A DNA stretch of 64,000 nucleotides, taken from assembly GCA_026393675.1 (NCBI GenBank), contig JAPKZQ010000004.1, positions 142,044 through 206,043 on the forward strand, given 5' to 3'. Every line of letters starts with the position of its first letter. The stretch's first letter is position 1. The notes beneath the pieces were generated by a model that was given only the letters and a program-made list of their open reading frames with translations, was not told where the DNA came from and did no database searches. Source of the DNA: Acidobacteriota bacterium (GTDB taxonomy: Bacteria; Acidobacteriota; Vicinamibacteria; Vicinamibacterales; JAKQTR01). Positions 49,565 through 58,602 of the stretch are shown piece after piece. Made by a program: the position numbers and the translations under genes.

Positions 49565-50875
49565 TTACCGCTTCATACCGAGCGTATCGACCATGATCTC
49601 GTCGGACACCGTAATGGTTTTCGAATTGGCCTGGTACCCGCGCTGGGCCAGGATCATCTGCGTGAATTCCTGAGCGATATCGACATTGGACTGCTCGAGC
49701 GCGCTGCCGATAAAGGTTCCCCGACCGCCTGTGCCAGCCACCCCGATGTTCGGCAGGCCTGCCGCCTCGCTCGAGCCGTAACGGCTCGACCCGAGCTTGA
49801 CGAGACCTTTCGGGTTGTTGAATGAGGCAAGCGCAATCTGACCGACCGACAACGTCTGGCCGGCTCCAAGGGCGGCGACTATGGTACCGTCGGACGCGAC
49901 GCTGATATTGTTGATCATCCCGGAGCCGCTGCCGTTCTGGGTGATAGACGAGGTGGCCGACGTCGACCGGAATCCGGTCAGGGCGCCGGCTCCATTGGCA
50001 TCGATGATGTCCCAGCTCATCGCATTGGCGGCCGCGCCATCAACCCACGCGGGGGTGGCGAAGGTGACGGCCGCGAGAGGAACAGGTGTACCCGCCGTGA
50101 GGTCACCGCCGCCGGCGGCTGGGTTGGTCGGGGTCACTTTAGCCAGCTGCCCCGTGGCGTCGAATTCCAACGATGCGGCTGCGACCGAGAATGGCGTGCC
50201 GGGAGTTCCTCCCGTCGCCTCGGCCCCGGGCAGTTCGAAGTTCACGTCCCACGCTCCGGGAGCGGTGTTGGTGTAGGTGATCGTCATCACGTGAGACTTG
50301 CCGAGCGCGTCGTAGACCTGCACCGACGTCGTGAACTCGTCGTTCACGGCCGCGGCCGAATCCAGGTTGGTCAGGGTCTTGAACGACGCGGTCGCCACTG
50401 GCGCGCGCAGCACACCCGGCGAGATGGTGATGTCGCTCGGCTGGGCCGTGGTCACCACCCTGCCCGTGGTCGGGTCGGTCGTCGTCCAGCCCTGAACGGC
50501 GTGACCGTCTGGCGTGACCAGTACGCCATTCGCGTCGAAACTGAAATCGCCCGCGCGAGTATACGACTGGCCCTCCGGTCCGGCAACGACGAAGAAGCCG
50601 GCACCCTGGACGGCGACGTTGGTGGCATCGCTGGTGTTGGAGATCGCTCCCTGGCTGAACACCGGCGACACCGATCCGATCTTGACGCCTAGGCCCACCT
50701 GCATCGGGTTGTCGCTCGAGCCCGTGATGGACTGGCTCACCAGATCCTGAAAGCTGACGGCGCTCGCTTTGTACGCCACTGTGTTGATGTTCGCCAGGTT
50801 GTTGCCGATGACACTGAGGTAGGCTGAATTGGCGTTGAGCCCCGAAAGACCTGCGGAAAATGATCCTGCTGCCAT
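49565..50875 (-). CDS. flgE: FlgE hook protein
   Basis: The 436-residue hook subunit starts SFSAGLSGLNANSAYLSVIGNNLANINTVAYKAS. The core is VQGAGFFVVAGPEGQSYTRAGDFSFDANG, a FlgE-specific D2 domain follows (about 140-330), and the end is QSNVDIAQEFTQMILAQRGYQANSKTITVSDEIMVDTL. The length is normal. It lies 64 bp after flgD. Confidence 0.96.
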   Translation of the reverse strand: MAAGSFSAGLSGLNANSAYLSVIGNNLANINTVAYKASAVSFQDLVSQSITGSSDNPMQVGLGVKIGSVSPVFSQGAISNTSDATNVAVQGAGFFVVAGPEGQSYTRAGDFSFDANGVLVTPDGHAVQGWTTTDPTTGRVVTTAQPSDITISPGVLRAPVATASFKTLTNLDSAAAVNDEFTTSVQVYDALGKSHVMTITYTNTAPGAWDVNFELPGAEATGGTPGTPFSVAAASLEFDATGQLAKVTPTNPAAGGGDLTAGTPVPLAAVTFATPAWVDGAAANAMSWDIIDANGAGALTGFRSTSATSSITQNGSGSGMINNISVASDGTIVAALGAGQTLSVGQIALASFNNPKGLVKLGSSRYGSSEAAGLPNIGVAGTGGRGTFIGSALEQSNVDIAQEFTQMILAQRGYQANSKTITVSDEIMVDTLGMKR

Positions 50876-50939
50876 GGTGTCGTGTCCCCTTGCCGTTAGC
50901 TGTGTGTCTGTCTGGTACCCTGATCGCCCTCAGTTAGCG

Positions 50940-51350
50940 CTATGAGGTCGACGAAGTGGTGGCGCCCACGACGAGGGGCGCGGCCGTTGGCATCGCCGCA
51001 CTGGTGCCGTTGCTGGCATACGGCTGTGTGGCGACGACTGGTTGGGTGGCGGCGGCCGCCTGCGAGTACACGGTCGACGCGGGGGTGGCGCCCGGGATCG
51101 CTTCGAAGATGCTGCGGAGCGCGGTGGTCGACTCGGCGATCTGCGTCAGTTGCTCGAGCGAGCTGAACTGCGCGAGTTGCGCGATAAACGCGGTGTCGTC
51201 GACCGGCTTGGTCGGGTCCTGGTGCTGGAGTTGCGTCACCAACAGCTTCAGGAACGCGTCCTTGCCGATCTGGTTGTTGGCGGACTGGGTGGCCGCGACT
51301 GCCGAGGCCGCACTGGTGGCGGTGATGCCGCTGGTCGGGTCGATGCTCAT
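50940..51350 (-). CDS. flgD: FlgD hook cap protein, short form
   Basis: The 136-residue product has the conserved N-terminal FlgD motif [40 protein letters not shown]. The tail is Ala/Thr-rich and lacks the Tudor/Ig domains that make typical FlgD about 220 residues. The start overlaps the fliJ stop (ATGA). Short FlgD forms are known, so this is probably functional as the hook scaffold. Confidence 0.9.
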   Translation of the reverse strand: MSIDPTSGITATSAASAVAATQSANNQIGKDAFLKLLVTQLQHQDPTKPVDDTAFIAQLAQFSSLEQLTQIAESTTALRSIFEAIPGATPASTVYSQAAAATQPVVATQPYASNGTSAAMPTAAPLVVGATTSSTS

Positions 51351-51811
51351 TCAGACTCCTCAAGACCGGCGGCCGGCGTCAGCGAGCGCAGTACGGCGAG
51401 CCAGTCAATCTCCTTCTGCTCGGCGCGCTGAACCTCGATCGTGTAGGCGCGCCACTGACGCTGTTTCAGGTTCTCCAGCACGCGGACATCAACATGTGTG
51501 CGGATCGCGCGGTCTCGAGCCGATTGTGCGTCCTGTCGTCGGCTCGCGACCACCTCGTGCCGCCTGGCGATGTCGCGCCGCTGAAGGACTATCCAATTTC
51601 GGTACCACATCAAGATGGCGAGGTCGCCGCCGCGCCGCTGTTCGTCGGTCGCCCGCACCTTCGCCTGTTCGCAGGCCTGCACGGAGGCGTCACGTTCGGT
51701 CTCCGCGCGGGCGACCGCCGCATTTGCCGCAGCCAATTCCCGCTGCGCGTCCTCGTCTCGTCGGCGGCGCAGATCGAGCGCGGCGTGCGCGCGGAAGACA
51801 AAGGAACGCAT
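51347..51811 (-). CDS. fliJ: FliJ export chaperone escort
   Basis: This 154-residue, highly charged, almost continuous coiled coil starts [37 protein letters not shown] and ends [15 protein letters not shown]. FliJ is the stalk of the FliI ATPase and contacts FlhA. It lies 2 bp after fliI, so position supports the call; the upstream part of the frame is a shadow of fliI. Confidence 0.85.
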   Translation of the reverse strand: MRSFVFRAHAALDLRRRRDEDAQRELAAANAAVARAETERDASVQACEQAKVRATDEQRRGGDLAILMWYRNWIVLQRRDIARRHEVVASRRQDAQSARDRAIRTHVDVRVLENLKQRQWRAYTIEVQRAEQKEIDWLAVLRSLTPAAGLEESE

Positions 51812-51813
51812 GA

Positions 51814-53127
51814 TCAGACGGCGAGCAGCGCCTGGAACGCAGCCGTGGAGTTGCACGGAGCGTCGGCGGATTGACGCAGGAAGGACGTGATACTGTCACG
51901 TCGAGCAAGCGCTTCGTCGATTCTGGGATTGCTGCCGGCGACGTACGCACCCACGTTGACCAGATCCTCGGCGCCGCGGATCGTCGCGAGCCATTCGCGG
52001 ACGCGGCCGGCCTTGACCCGGTGCTCGACCGTGGTGACGTCGGGCATCGTTCGGCTGACGCTCTGGAGAACGTCGATGGCCGGATAGTGATTGGACGAGG
52101 CCAGATCGCGCGACAGCACGACGTGCCCGTCGAGAATCGCGCGCACCGCGTCGGCCACCGGTTCGTTGTGATCGTCGCCTTCGACCAGCACCGTGTAGAA
52201 CGCCGTGATGCCGCCGCGGCCCCGGACATTGCCGGCGCGTTCGAGCAACTGCGGCAGCAGCGCGAAGACGGATGGCGGGTAGCCTTTCGCCGTCGGCGGT
52301 TCGCCTGCGGCCAGCCCCACTTCGCGCTGCGCCATCGCGAAGCGCGTGACCGAATCCATCAGCAACAGGACCTGCTTGCCCTGGTCCCTGAAGTACTCCG
52401 CAATGGCGGTGGCCGTGTAGGCCGCGCGCAGCCGCAGCAGCGACGGGCTGTCGGAGGTCGAGACGACTACCACGGCGCGGCGCAGGCCTTCGGCCCCGAG
52501 ATCGTGTTCGAGAAACGTGCGGACCTCGCGTCCGCGCTCGCCGACCAGGCCAATCACCGTAACATCGGCCGAGGTGCCTCGGGCCATCATGCCCATCAGC
52601 GTGCTCTTGCCGACGCCGCTGCCGCCAAACAGGCCGAGACGCTGTCCGCGCCCGACGGTGAGCAGGCCGTCGATTGCCCGCACGCCGGTGCCGATTGGCG
52701 TCACGACCGGATCGCGGTCGAGCGGGTTCAGCGGCGGCGGCTGCAGGGCGTAGTCTTCGGTCGTCGAAATCGGTCCCTGGCTGTCAATCGGCTTCCCCAG
52801 TCCGTCGACGACACGGCCGAGCAATCCGTCGCCCACCGAAACGGTCGCGGCGCCTCCACGCGCGATGATCACATCACCAGGCCTGATGCCCGACGTCGTG
52901 CCGAGCGGAACAGTGAGCAACAACCCTTCGCGGAACCCGACGACCTCGAGGGGGAGCACCGGCTCATCCCCGTGGCGGCGCAGTTCGCACACCTCACCCA
53001 CCCGGGCTCTCGGCCCGCGCGATTCGACAATCAGGCCTACGGTGCGAACCACGCGCCCTGACACCTGCATCGGTTCGGTCCGCCGAACGAGATCGTGATA
53101 ACGGGTCAGCGAAAAATCACGAGGCAC
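51814..53127 (-). CDS. fliI: FliI flagellum-specific ATPase
   Basis: The 437-residue F1-beta-like ATPase has Walker A GGSGVGKST (168-176), the catalytic GERGREVRTFLEHDLG, Walker B VLLLMDSVTRFAMAQREVGLAAGEPP, and GGITAFYTVLVEGDDHNEPVADAVRAILDGH. It powers or energises unfolding of export substrates together with FliH and FliJ. It overlaps fliH by 11 bp. Confidence 0.96.
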   Translation of the reverse strand: MPRDFSLTRYHDLVRRTEPMQVSGRVVRTVGLIVESRGPRARVGEVCELRRHGDEPVLPLEVVGFREGLLLTVPLGTTSGIRPGDVIIARGGAATVSVGDGLLGRVVDGLGKPIDSQGPISTTEDYALQPPPLNPLDRDPVVTPIGTGVRAIDGLLTVGRGQRLGLFGGSGVGKSTLMGMMARGTSADVTVIGLVGERGREVRTFLEHDLGAEGLRRAVVVVSTSDSPSLLRLRAAYTATAIAEYFRDQGKQVLLLMDSVTRFAMAQREVGLAAGEPPTAKGYPPSVFALLPQLLERAGNVRGRGGITAFYTVLVEGDDHNEPVADAVRAILDGHVVLSRDLASSNHYPAIDVLQSVSRTMPDVTTVEHRVKAGRVREWLATIRGAEDLVNVGAYVAGSNPRIDEALARRDSITSFLRQSADAPCNSTAAFQALLAV

Positions 53128-53788
53128 GTGGACCCACCACCCTCACTTCGACAGGTTCGTCGGCCGCCAACGTCTGTTCGATCACCTTGAACTGGGCCTC
53201 GACACTGGCGTCGATGAACCCGAATGGCGATTCGATGAGACACCCGCCCCGATTGATGGCGGGGTCCGCTTCGATCGTCACGTTCCGTCCGGCCCATGCC
53301 GGACCGTGTCTGGCCGTGATGGCCGCGTGATCGTCTGGATTCAACCGGATCCTGATTGAGGCCACTTCGCCCAGGCGGTCGAGCGCCACGCGCGCCATCG
53401 CGCACGTGAGTTCCTGGTCGACCTGCACCTCCCGGCGCAGGATCCGCTGCGCGATCGACAGGGCGAGCTGTACGACCTGGCGCTCCGTCTGGCGGATGAT
53501 GGTCTGTCGCAGGTCTTCGAGTTCTTTGAGGGTGTCGGCCATGCGCCGCAACATGGCGTCGGCGCGTTTGGCGCCAGCTTCGTGCCCGGCTTTCTCGCCC
53601 TGCGCGTACGCGGTCGCGAACGCCTCGCGTTCGAGCTTGGCCAGTCTCGACTGGGCATCGCCGCCCTCGCTGGTGGGCGCCGGGACGGGCGGCGATGGGG
53701 GGGCGTTGCCGGGATCGCTCGCGTGGCGAAGCCCCCAGTCAAAGGGCACGACGTTCCCGCCGGTGATGCGCTGGCCTTTAGACGACAT
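53117..53788 (-). CDS. fliH: FliH ATPase regulator
   Basis: The 223-residue product has a Pro-rich N-terminus and a helical middle with AYAQGEKAGHEAGAKRADAML (short GxxxG-like repeats). The C-terminal V/F-ATPase E-subunit-like domain includes RQVVQLALSIAQRILRREV and IRLNPDDHAAI. FliH dimers bind FliI and tether it to FliN. It overlaps fliG by 11 bp. Confidence 0.93.
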   Translation of the reverse strand: MSSKGQRITGGNVVPFDWGLRHASDPGNAPPSPPVPAPTSEGGDAQSRLAKLEREAFATAYAQGEKAGHEAGAKRADAMLRRMADTLKELEDLRQTIIRQTERQVVQLALSIAQRILRREVQVDQELTCAMARVALDRLGEVASIRIRLNPDDHAAITARHGPAWAGRNVTIEADPAINRGGCLIESPFGFIDASVEAQFKVIEQTLAADEPVEVRVVGPRAS

Positions 53789-54785
53789 ACGCTTCTCCGC
53801 CCGCCGCGCCGGTCACGAGGAGTCCCTCTTCCTCGAGCTTGCGCGCGATTGAGACGATGTCCTGCTGGGCGCGTTCGACGTCCCGCAGCCGGACCGCGCC
53901 GAGCACTTCCATTTCTTCCTTGATCATGTCGGCCGCGCGGCTCGACATGTTCTTGAGGAACTTCGCGCGGATTTCTTCCGACGATCCCTTGAGCGCCAAC
54001 GTCAACGCCTTCTTGTCGGCGCGCGACACGATCTCGCGAATCGACTGATCCTCGACGTGGAGCAGGTCTTCGAACACGAACATCAGGTTGCGGATCGCCA
54101 CGGCCAGATCCGCGTTCTCGCCTTCGATGCCGCCCAGCACACTCTGGCTCATGCTGCGATCGAGCCGGTTGAGCAGCTCGGCCACGGCCCGGACGCCACC
54201 GTAGGATTCGTGCGTAGCTCCGCCGAGCACGCGCAGCCGTTCCTCGATCACCGACGAAATACGCCCGATGACATCTGGCGAAATGTCATCGAGATTGGCC
54301 ATGCGGCGCAGGACTTCGGACCGCATCTGCTCGGGCAGCAGCCCGACCAGTTCGGCGGCGCCCGCCGGTTTGAGGTGCGCGAGGATGAGCGCGATGGTCT
54401 GCGGGTTCTCCGACAGGATGAACTTCGACAGGTGCTGCGGGTCGGCGCGGTTGAGCACGGAGAACACGAAGGTCGACTCGGATGTCTTCACGAGTCGTTC
54501 AACGATCTTCCGGGCCTCGTCCGGACCGAACGCCTTCACGAGGAACTGGCGCGCCACATCGGGGCCGCCGCGGGCGATGTAGTCGGCCGCGGTCCACATC
54601 TGGTGAAACTCGTTGAGGACCTGTTCACCCACCTCGGCCGGGACGCCCTGAAGGGAGGTGACCTCCTGGGCAATCGCCTCGACCTCGTCCTCGGTCAACT
54701 CCTTGAAGATCTTGGTCGCGGTCTCGTGGCCGATGAGCAGGGTGAACATCGCCGCTTTTCGAAGTCCTTTTTGGGCTGTCGCCAT
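53778..54785 (-). CDS. fliG: FliG motor switch protein
   Basis: The 335-residue product has an N-terminal FliF-binding domain (LRKAAMFTLLIGHETATKIFKELTEDEVEAIAQEV). The middle domain has NPQTIALILAHLKPAGAAELVGLLPEQMRSEVLRRMANLD, including the EHPQ-like ENPQ segment. The C-terminal torque domain includes FEDLLHVEDQSIREIVSRADKKALTLALKGSSEEIRAKFLKNMSSRAADMIKEE. Charged torque-helix residues are conserved. Confidence 0.97.
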   Translation of the reverse strand: MATAQKGLRKAAMFTLLIGHETATKIFKELTEDEVEAIAQEVTSLQGVPAEVGEQVLNEFHQMWTAADYIARGGPDVARQFLVKAFGPDEARKIVERLVKTSESTFVFSVLNRADPQHLSKFILSENPQTIALILAHLKPAGAAELVGLLPEQMRSEVLRRMANLDDISPDVIGRISSVIEERLRVLGGATHESYGGVRAVAELLNRLDRSMSQSVLGGIEGENADLAVAIRNLMFVFEDLLHVEDQSIREIVSRADKKALTLALKGSSEEIRAKFLKNMSSRAADMIKEEMEVLGAVRLRDVERAQQDIVSIARKLEEEGLLVTGAAGGEAYVV

Positions 54786-54794
54786 AACCGGTCC

Positions 54795-56450
54795 CTACCG
54801 CCTGTCTTCACGGAGCCACGCCCGAACGAGCCGCGCCGCGTGCTCGGGTTCCTTCTGCGTCATCGCACCAATGCGTTTTGACAGCACGGGAATCTTCAAC
54901 CCGTGGGCGTTCTGCGCCGTGGCGGCATCGAGTTCCGCTTCGATGGCACCTTCGAGATCTTCAATCGTGCGGAGAGACGCGGCCGATTGCCCAGACAGTG
55001 CCGGGGCCGGAACCATCGGCGTCATCGGTCCGGCCAGGGCCTTCTTGACGATGGGCCGAATGACCATGAAGAACGCCATTGCGCCGAGCACGAGGACAAC
55101 CCCGAGCCGGCCGATATCGTTGATCTGCGGCGAGTACTTCTCCAGCGTGCCCACTGGGACCGGAACGTCTTCGGCATCGGGGCGCTCGGTGAACGACACG
55201 TTGTCGACGGTGAGCAGGTCCCCGCGCGAGGCATCGATCCCGACGGCGGCGGTGACGAGGTTCTGGATTCTCAGTAGTTCGTTCTTGGTCCGCGGCTTGT
55301 TGGTTCGCTTCACGGTGCCGTCACTGCCGGTGGTTGTCACTGCCAGATCGTCCAGGATGACGGCAACCGACAGGCGTGCGATCTCGCCGTTCGGCTTGGT
55401 GGTGTGTCGCGTGGTGCGGCTGATCTCGTAGTTGGCGGTTTCCGAACTGCGGCCCGCGAGGCGCACGTCGGGAGGCCTGGCCGGATCGGCGGGCTTGGCC
55501 GCAGGATCGGGGAGGTTGGCGCGTGCACCGGCGATGCCGGTGGCCTGCGCGTTGGCCGTGGCCTGATCAGACGAGGTGACCTTGCTTCGGACCACGGTCG
55601 TGTTCGGATCCCACCGCTCCTCGGTCTGCTCCTCGCTTTGGGCGTTCAGACGGACAGCGACATTGACGCGCACGCGCCCGGACCCCACGACAGGCTCCAG
55701 CAGACTGACGACCTTGGTGGTCAGATCCTTCTCGAGCGACAACTGCCGGTCCATCGACGGCCCGGAGTTGGACAGATCGCCTTCGTCGCTCGACTTGGTC
55801 AGCGGACGGCCGAAGCTGTCGAGGATGACGACCGCTTCGGGCCGCAGACCTTCGACAGCGGCGGCGACCAGCGCGCAAATGCCCTGCACGGTGCCCGCGC
55901 CGAGTGTCTTGTTCCCGCGCAGCTTCAGGACGACCGACGCTTTCGCGGGTTGTTGCCGCGTCTCGAAGAGCGAGTTCTTGGTCGTGGCGATGTGCACGCG
56001 CGCGCTTGACACTTCCGTCAGCGTGGCAATCGTCCGGGCAATCTCGCCTTCGAGCGCGCGCCGGTAGTTGACCTGCTCAAGGAACTCGGTGGCGCCAAAC
56101 GAGACCTGATCGAAAATCTCGAAGCCGATGCGGCCCGCGCTCGGCATGCCCGTCGACGCAAACTGGAGTCGCAATTCGTCGATCCGGCGCTCGGGCACCC
56201 TGACCGTTCGGCCGCCGTCCGCGATCTTATACGGCTCCTTCATCGACTTCAGGCGGCCCACCACGTCGGTGGCGGACACGGCATCCAGATCCGTGAACAG
56301 CAGGACGTAGGATTCCTGGCTCAGCCAGTTAGCCGAACCGACCACCAGCGCCACCACCCCGACAAACGCGGCGACGAGGCTGACGAGCTGGGTGGTCGAC
56401 AGGGACCCGCCGAGCGCCGCGAGTCGTTTGAAGGTGTTTTCGAAGTCCAC
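54795..56450 (-). CDS. fliF: FliF MS-ring protein
   Basis: The 551-residue product has two membrane segments (about 20-45, LVSLVAAFVGVVALVVGSANWL, and about 445-467, LGVVLVLGAMAFFMVIRPIV) that flank a large periplasmic ring-building domain (GRIGFEIFDQVSFGATEFLEQVNYRRALEGEIARTIATL, SARVHIA). The cytoplasmic C-terminus carries the FliG-binding helix. It is the first structure of the basal body. Confidence 0.96.
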   Translation of the reverse strand: MDFENTFKRLAALGGSLSTTQLVSLVAAFVGVVALVVGSANWLSQESYVLLFTDLDAVSATDVVGRLKSMKEPYKIADGGRTVRVPERRIDELRLQFASTGMPSAGRIGFEIFDQVSFGATEFLEQVNYRRALEGEIARTIATLTEVSSARVHIATTKNSLFETRQQPAKASVVLKLRGNKTLGAGTVQGICALVAAAVEGLRPEAVVILDSFGRPLTKSSDEGDLSNSGPSMDRQLSLEKDLTTKVVSLLEPVVGSGRVRVNVAVRLNAQSEEQTEERWDPNTTVVRSKVTSSDQATANAQATGIAGARANLPDPAAKPADPARPPDVRLAGRSSETANYEISRTTRHTTKPNGEIARLSVAVILDDLAVTTTGSDGTVKRTNKPRTKNELLRIQNLVTAAVGIDASRGDLLTVDNVSFTERPDAEDVPVPVGTLEKYSPQINDIGRLGVVLVLGAMAFFMVIRPIVKKALAGPMTPMVPAPALSGQSAASLRTIEDLEGAIEAELDAATAQNAHGLKIPVLSKRIGAMTQKEPEHAARLVRAWLREDRR

Positions 56451-56485
56451 GATGACGAATGCTCGATGGTGTCAGGGAAGACAGG

Positions 56486-56779
56486 CTACACAGGCATCCG
56501 CATGATGTCCTGGTACGCCTGCACGAACTTGTTCCGAACCTGGACGGCCATCTGGAAAGCCAGGTCTGACGTCTGCAACGCGATCATGGCTTCGTGCACG
56601 TCGCCCGTGCCGTCCATCATCCGCCCAATAGCGTCATTGGCCTCGGTGCCCGACGTTTCGACCTTGTCGACGAGCTGCTTGAGCGTGTCCGAGAACCCCG
56701 GACTCTCAGCGCCCTGGATTCGCGGCGTCGAGGGTAGCGTAACGGCTGTGACTGGAGTGCCAATTGGAGCAATCGCCAT
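56486..56779 (-). CDS. fliE: FliE MS-ring/rod junction protein
   Basis: The 97-residue helical product has FSDTLKQLVDKVETSGTEANDAIGRMMDGTGDVHEAMIALQTSDLAFQMAVQVRNKFVQAYQDIMRMPV, the complete FliE family pattern. It joins FliF to the rod and is an early export substrate. Order flgB-flgC-fliE-fliF-fliG is canonical. Confidence 0.95.
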   Translation of the reverse strand: MAIAPIGTPVTAVTLPSTPRIQGAESPGFSDTLKQLVDKVETSGTEANDAIGRMMDGTGDVHEAMIALQTSDLAFQMAVQVRNKFVQAYQDIMRMPV

Positions 56780-56791
56780 CGGTGTACCTCA

Positions 56792-57214
56792 CTAGCGCCC
56801 GAGATCGAGAGCTTTTTGGAGCATGTCCCGGATAATCGAAATGGCCGCGAGATTGGCCTGATAGGCACGTGACGCGCCAATCATGTCCACCATCTCGGTG
56901 TTGGGGTCGACATTGGGCAGCGAGACGTAGCCGTTCTCGTCGGCATCGGGATGCGACGGTTCGTAGCGTTGCTGGAACGGTGCGCGATCTTCCACGACGC
57001 TGGCCACGCGGACGCCGACCGCGCCGCCAAGCGTGCTGTCAAACGCGGACTGCTCGTCGGGCTGGAGCATGACGTCCCGACGGCGGTACGGCTGGCCGTT
57101 GGGGCCCCGCGTGGAGTCGGCGTTCGCGATGTTCGAAACGGCCACCTCGACACGGGTCCGCTCGGCATTGAGCGCCGAGGCGCTGGCGGCGATGGCGGAA
57201 GTAAGAGTAGGCAT
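56792..57214 (-). CDS. flgC: FlgC proximal rod protein
   Basis: The 140-residue rod protein starts IAASASALNAERTRVEVAVSNIANADSTRGPNGQPYRRRDVML and ends DPNTEMVDMIGASRAYQANLAAISIIRDMLQKALDLGR, the standard rod-protein D0 ends. It is spaced 2 bp from flgB. Confidence 0.96.
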   Translation of the reverse strand: MPTLTSAIAASASALNAERTRVEVAVSNIANADSTRGPNGQPYRRRDVMLQPDEQSAFDSTLGGAVGVRVASVVEDRAPFQQRYEPSHPDADENGYVSLPNVDPNTEMVDMIGASRAYQANLAAISIIRDMLQKALDLGR

Positions 57215-57216
57215 GG

Positions 57217-57624
57217 TTATTTCGCTTCGTTGATGGCGTAGCGAAGCAGCCTGAACTTGGCCGCGAGCACGGTCTGCGCACGGGCGAAATCGCCAGCCGC
57301 GCTGCCCATCGAGAGCAGTTCACGATCAATCTGCACGGTGTTGCCGTCACGCCGCGCGTCGAGACCGGCCACCTCGCGCGTGCGCACGTCACTCGCGCTC
57401 GCCCTGGCGTTCGGATCATCCAGGTGCCCTGGCTGCGTCTTGGCCAGCACCACGCCATCCGACACATGACGGGTGAGCGCTTCCGAGAAATCGACTTCGC
57501 GGGCACGATAGCCGGGCGTGTCCACATTGGCGAGGTTCGAGGCGGCGACCACCTGCCTCGCCGCGGCAAGCGTCATCTGCCGGCGGAGGGCATCGGTGAT
57601 GGCGGTGTCGCTGTAGTCGGGCAC
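57217..57624 (-). CDS. flgB: FlgB proximal rod protein
   Basis: The product is 135 residues from GTG 57624, preceded by GGGAGGGG. It contains DALRRQMTLAAARQVVAASNLANVDTPGYRAREVDFSEAL and a C-terminal helix FARAQTVLAAKFRLLRYAINEAK. It is the first gene of the flgB-C-fliE-F-G-H-I-J-flgD-E-fliK operon. A sigma54-like promoter lies about 66 bp upstream. The longer frame upstream is not family-like. Confidence 0.94.
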   Translation of the reverse strand: MPDYSDTAITDALRRQMTLAAARQVVAASNLANVDTPGYRAREVDFSEALTRHVSDGVVLAKTQPGHLDDPNARASASDVRTREVAGLDARRDGNTVQIDRELLSMGSAAGDFARAQTVLAAKFRLLRYAINEAK

Positions 57625-57688
57625 GGCTCCCCTCCCTTCCTCACGCCGCGGGCGGTACAAGCTCGCCGAAGCGCGTCGAGGGGTCGGG

Positions 57689-57705
57689 TTGCAAGAACGG
57701 TGCCC
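57689..57705 (-). promoter_or_regulatory. Sigma54-like promoter of flgB operon
   Basis: The minus strand reads GGGGCACCGTTCTTGCA. GG and GC are 10 bp apart, -24 GGCAC is perfect and -12 TTGCA is perfect. This is the best sigma54 site I see in the window. It heads the longest basal-body operon. Confidence 0.72.
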
Positions 57706-57880
57706 CGGTCGGGGCGGCGTGAAGAGGAAATCACGAGCCGTAGAGGCCACTTACTTCACAGTATGGCGTCAGGTCTTCGGCCGGGCGGCCGTCGTCTTTG
57801 GCCGGCGATCCGACATGTCAGACGTTCATCTGGAATACCAAGACCTGACGGACAGGGGCCTGAACGGATCGCGAAGAAGA

Positions 57881-58435
57881 TTACCGCCGTGATGCCGCTA
57901 AGTCCTGTAGTAACCGTTCGATACGCTCAAGCCGACTTTCAATCGCGTCGAGGCGGCCAGGCAGCGACACGCTGCTGGTACTCGTATCACGATTCACGAC
58001 CTGCCTGGCGAGTTGCCGATTCTCGAATTCCAGCGCCTGTCGGTCGCGAATGCGGGTTAGGATAACGTCTAACTGCCCTAAAGAGAATGGTTTAGTGAGG
58101 TAATCGTAGGCGCCCGATCTGACCGCCTCGATGGCGCTGTCGAGCGAGGCATAGCCCGTAATAATGACGACATTACAGGCCGGATGGACCCGTTTCGCCG
58201 CTCGGAGGACGGCTAGACCGTCGGCCCCTGGCAGTTGAAGGTCGGTCAGGATGAGATTGAACTGGCCCGGTGACCGCTCGATGGCCGCCACGGCGGCTCG
58301 CCCATCGGCTGCTGTGGCCACTCGGAGCCCCCGGCTCCTCAGGTGCTCCGCGAGCAATTCCCTGATGTCCGGGTCGTCGTCTACGACCAGCAACTCTCCG
58401 ATTGAGCTGAAATCGTCAGCGTGTGGCGTGGACAT
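57881..58435 (-). CDS. Lone receiver-domain response regulator with coiled-coil tail
   Basis: The product is 184 residues. The receiver domain (about 14-130) has phospho-acceptor Asp65 (LTDLQLPG), conserved Thr in IITGYAS and Lys in YLTKPFSLGQLD, closest in style to NtrC-class receivers. A coiled coil follows (FENRQLARQVV, then RLDAIESRLERIERLLQDL). There is no AAA+ or DNA-binding domain. It lies between flgB and the divergently transcribed NtrC-type activator and may be phosphorylated by the kinase at 60154. The output is unknown. Confidence 0.8.
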   Translation of the reverse strand: MSTPHADDFSSIGELLVVDDDPDIRELLAEHLRSRGLRVATAADGRAAVAAIERSPGQFNLILTDLQLPGADGLAVLRAAKRVHPACNVVIITGYASLDSAIEAVRSGAYDYLTKPFSLGQLDVILTRIRDRQALEFENRQLARQVVNRDTSTSSVSLPGRLDAIESRLERIERLLQDLAASRR

Positions 58436-58602
58436 TGCTGTTCCTCGTCAAACAGACACAGATCTGACGGATAATCGACATCGCTGTCGATTTCTTGAAC
58501 GGGTCAGGATCATCGATCATTGCGACGGTCGCGTGGTGGTCGGCAAGCCGCCAGTAAGAGCGTGGGGTCAGCCACGTAGACGGAACCGGGAGGCCAACAC
58601 TC

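Noticed and set aside
49083..49673. 196-codon plus-strand frame over the fliK-flgE junction
   Set aside because: Antisense to two genes, with no ribosome-binding site or recognisable domain.
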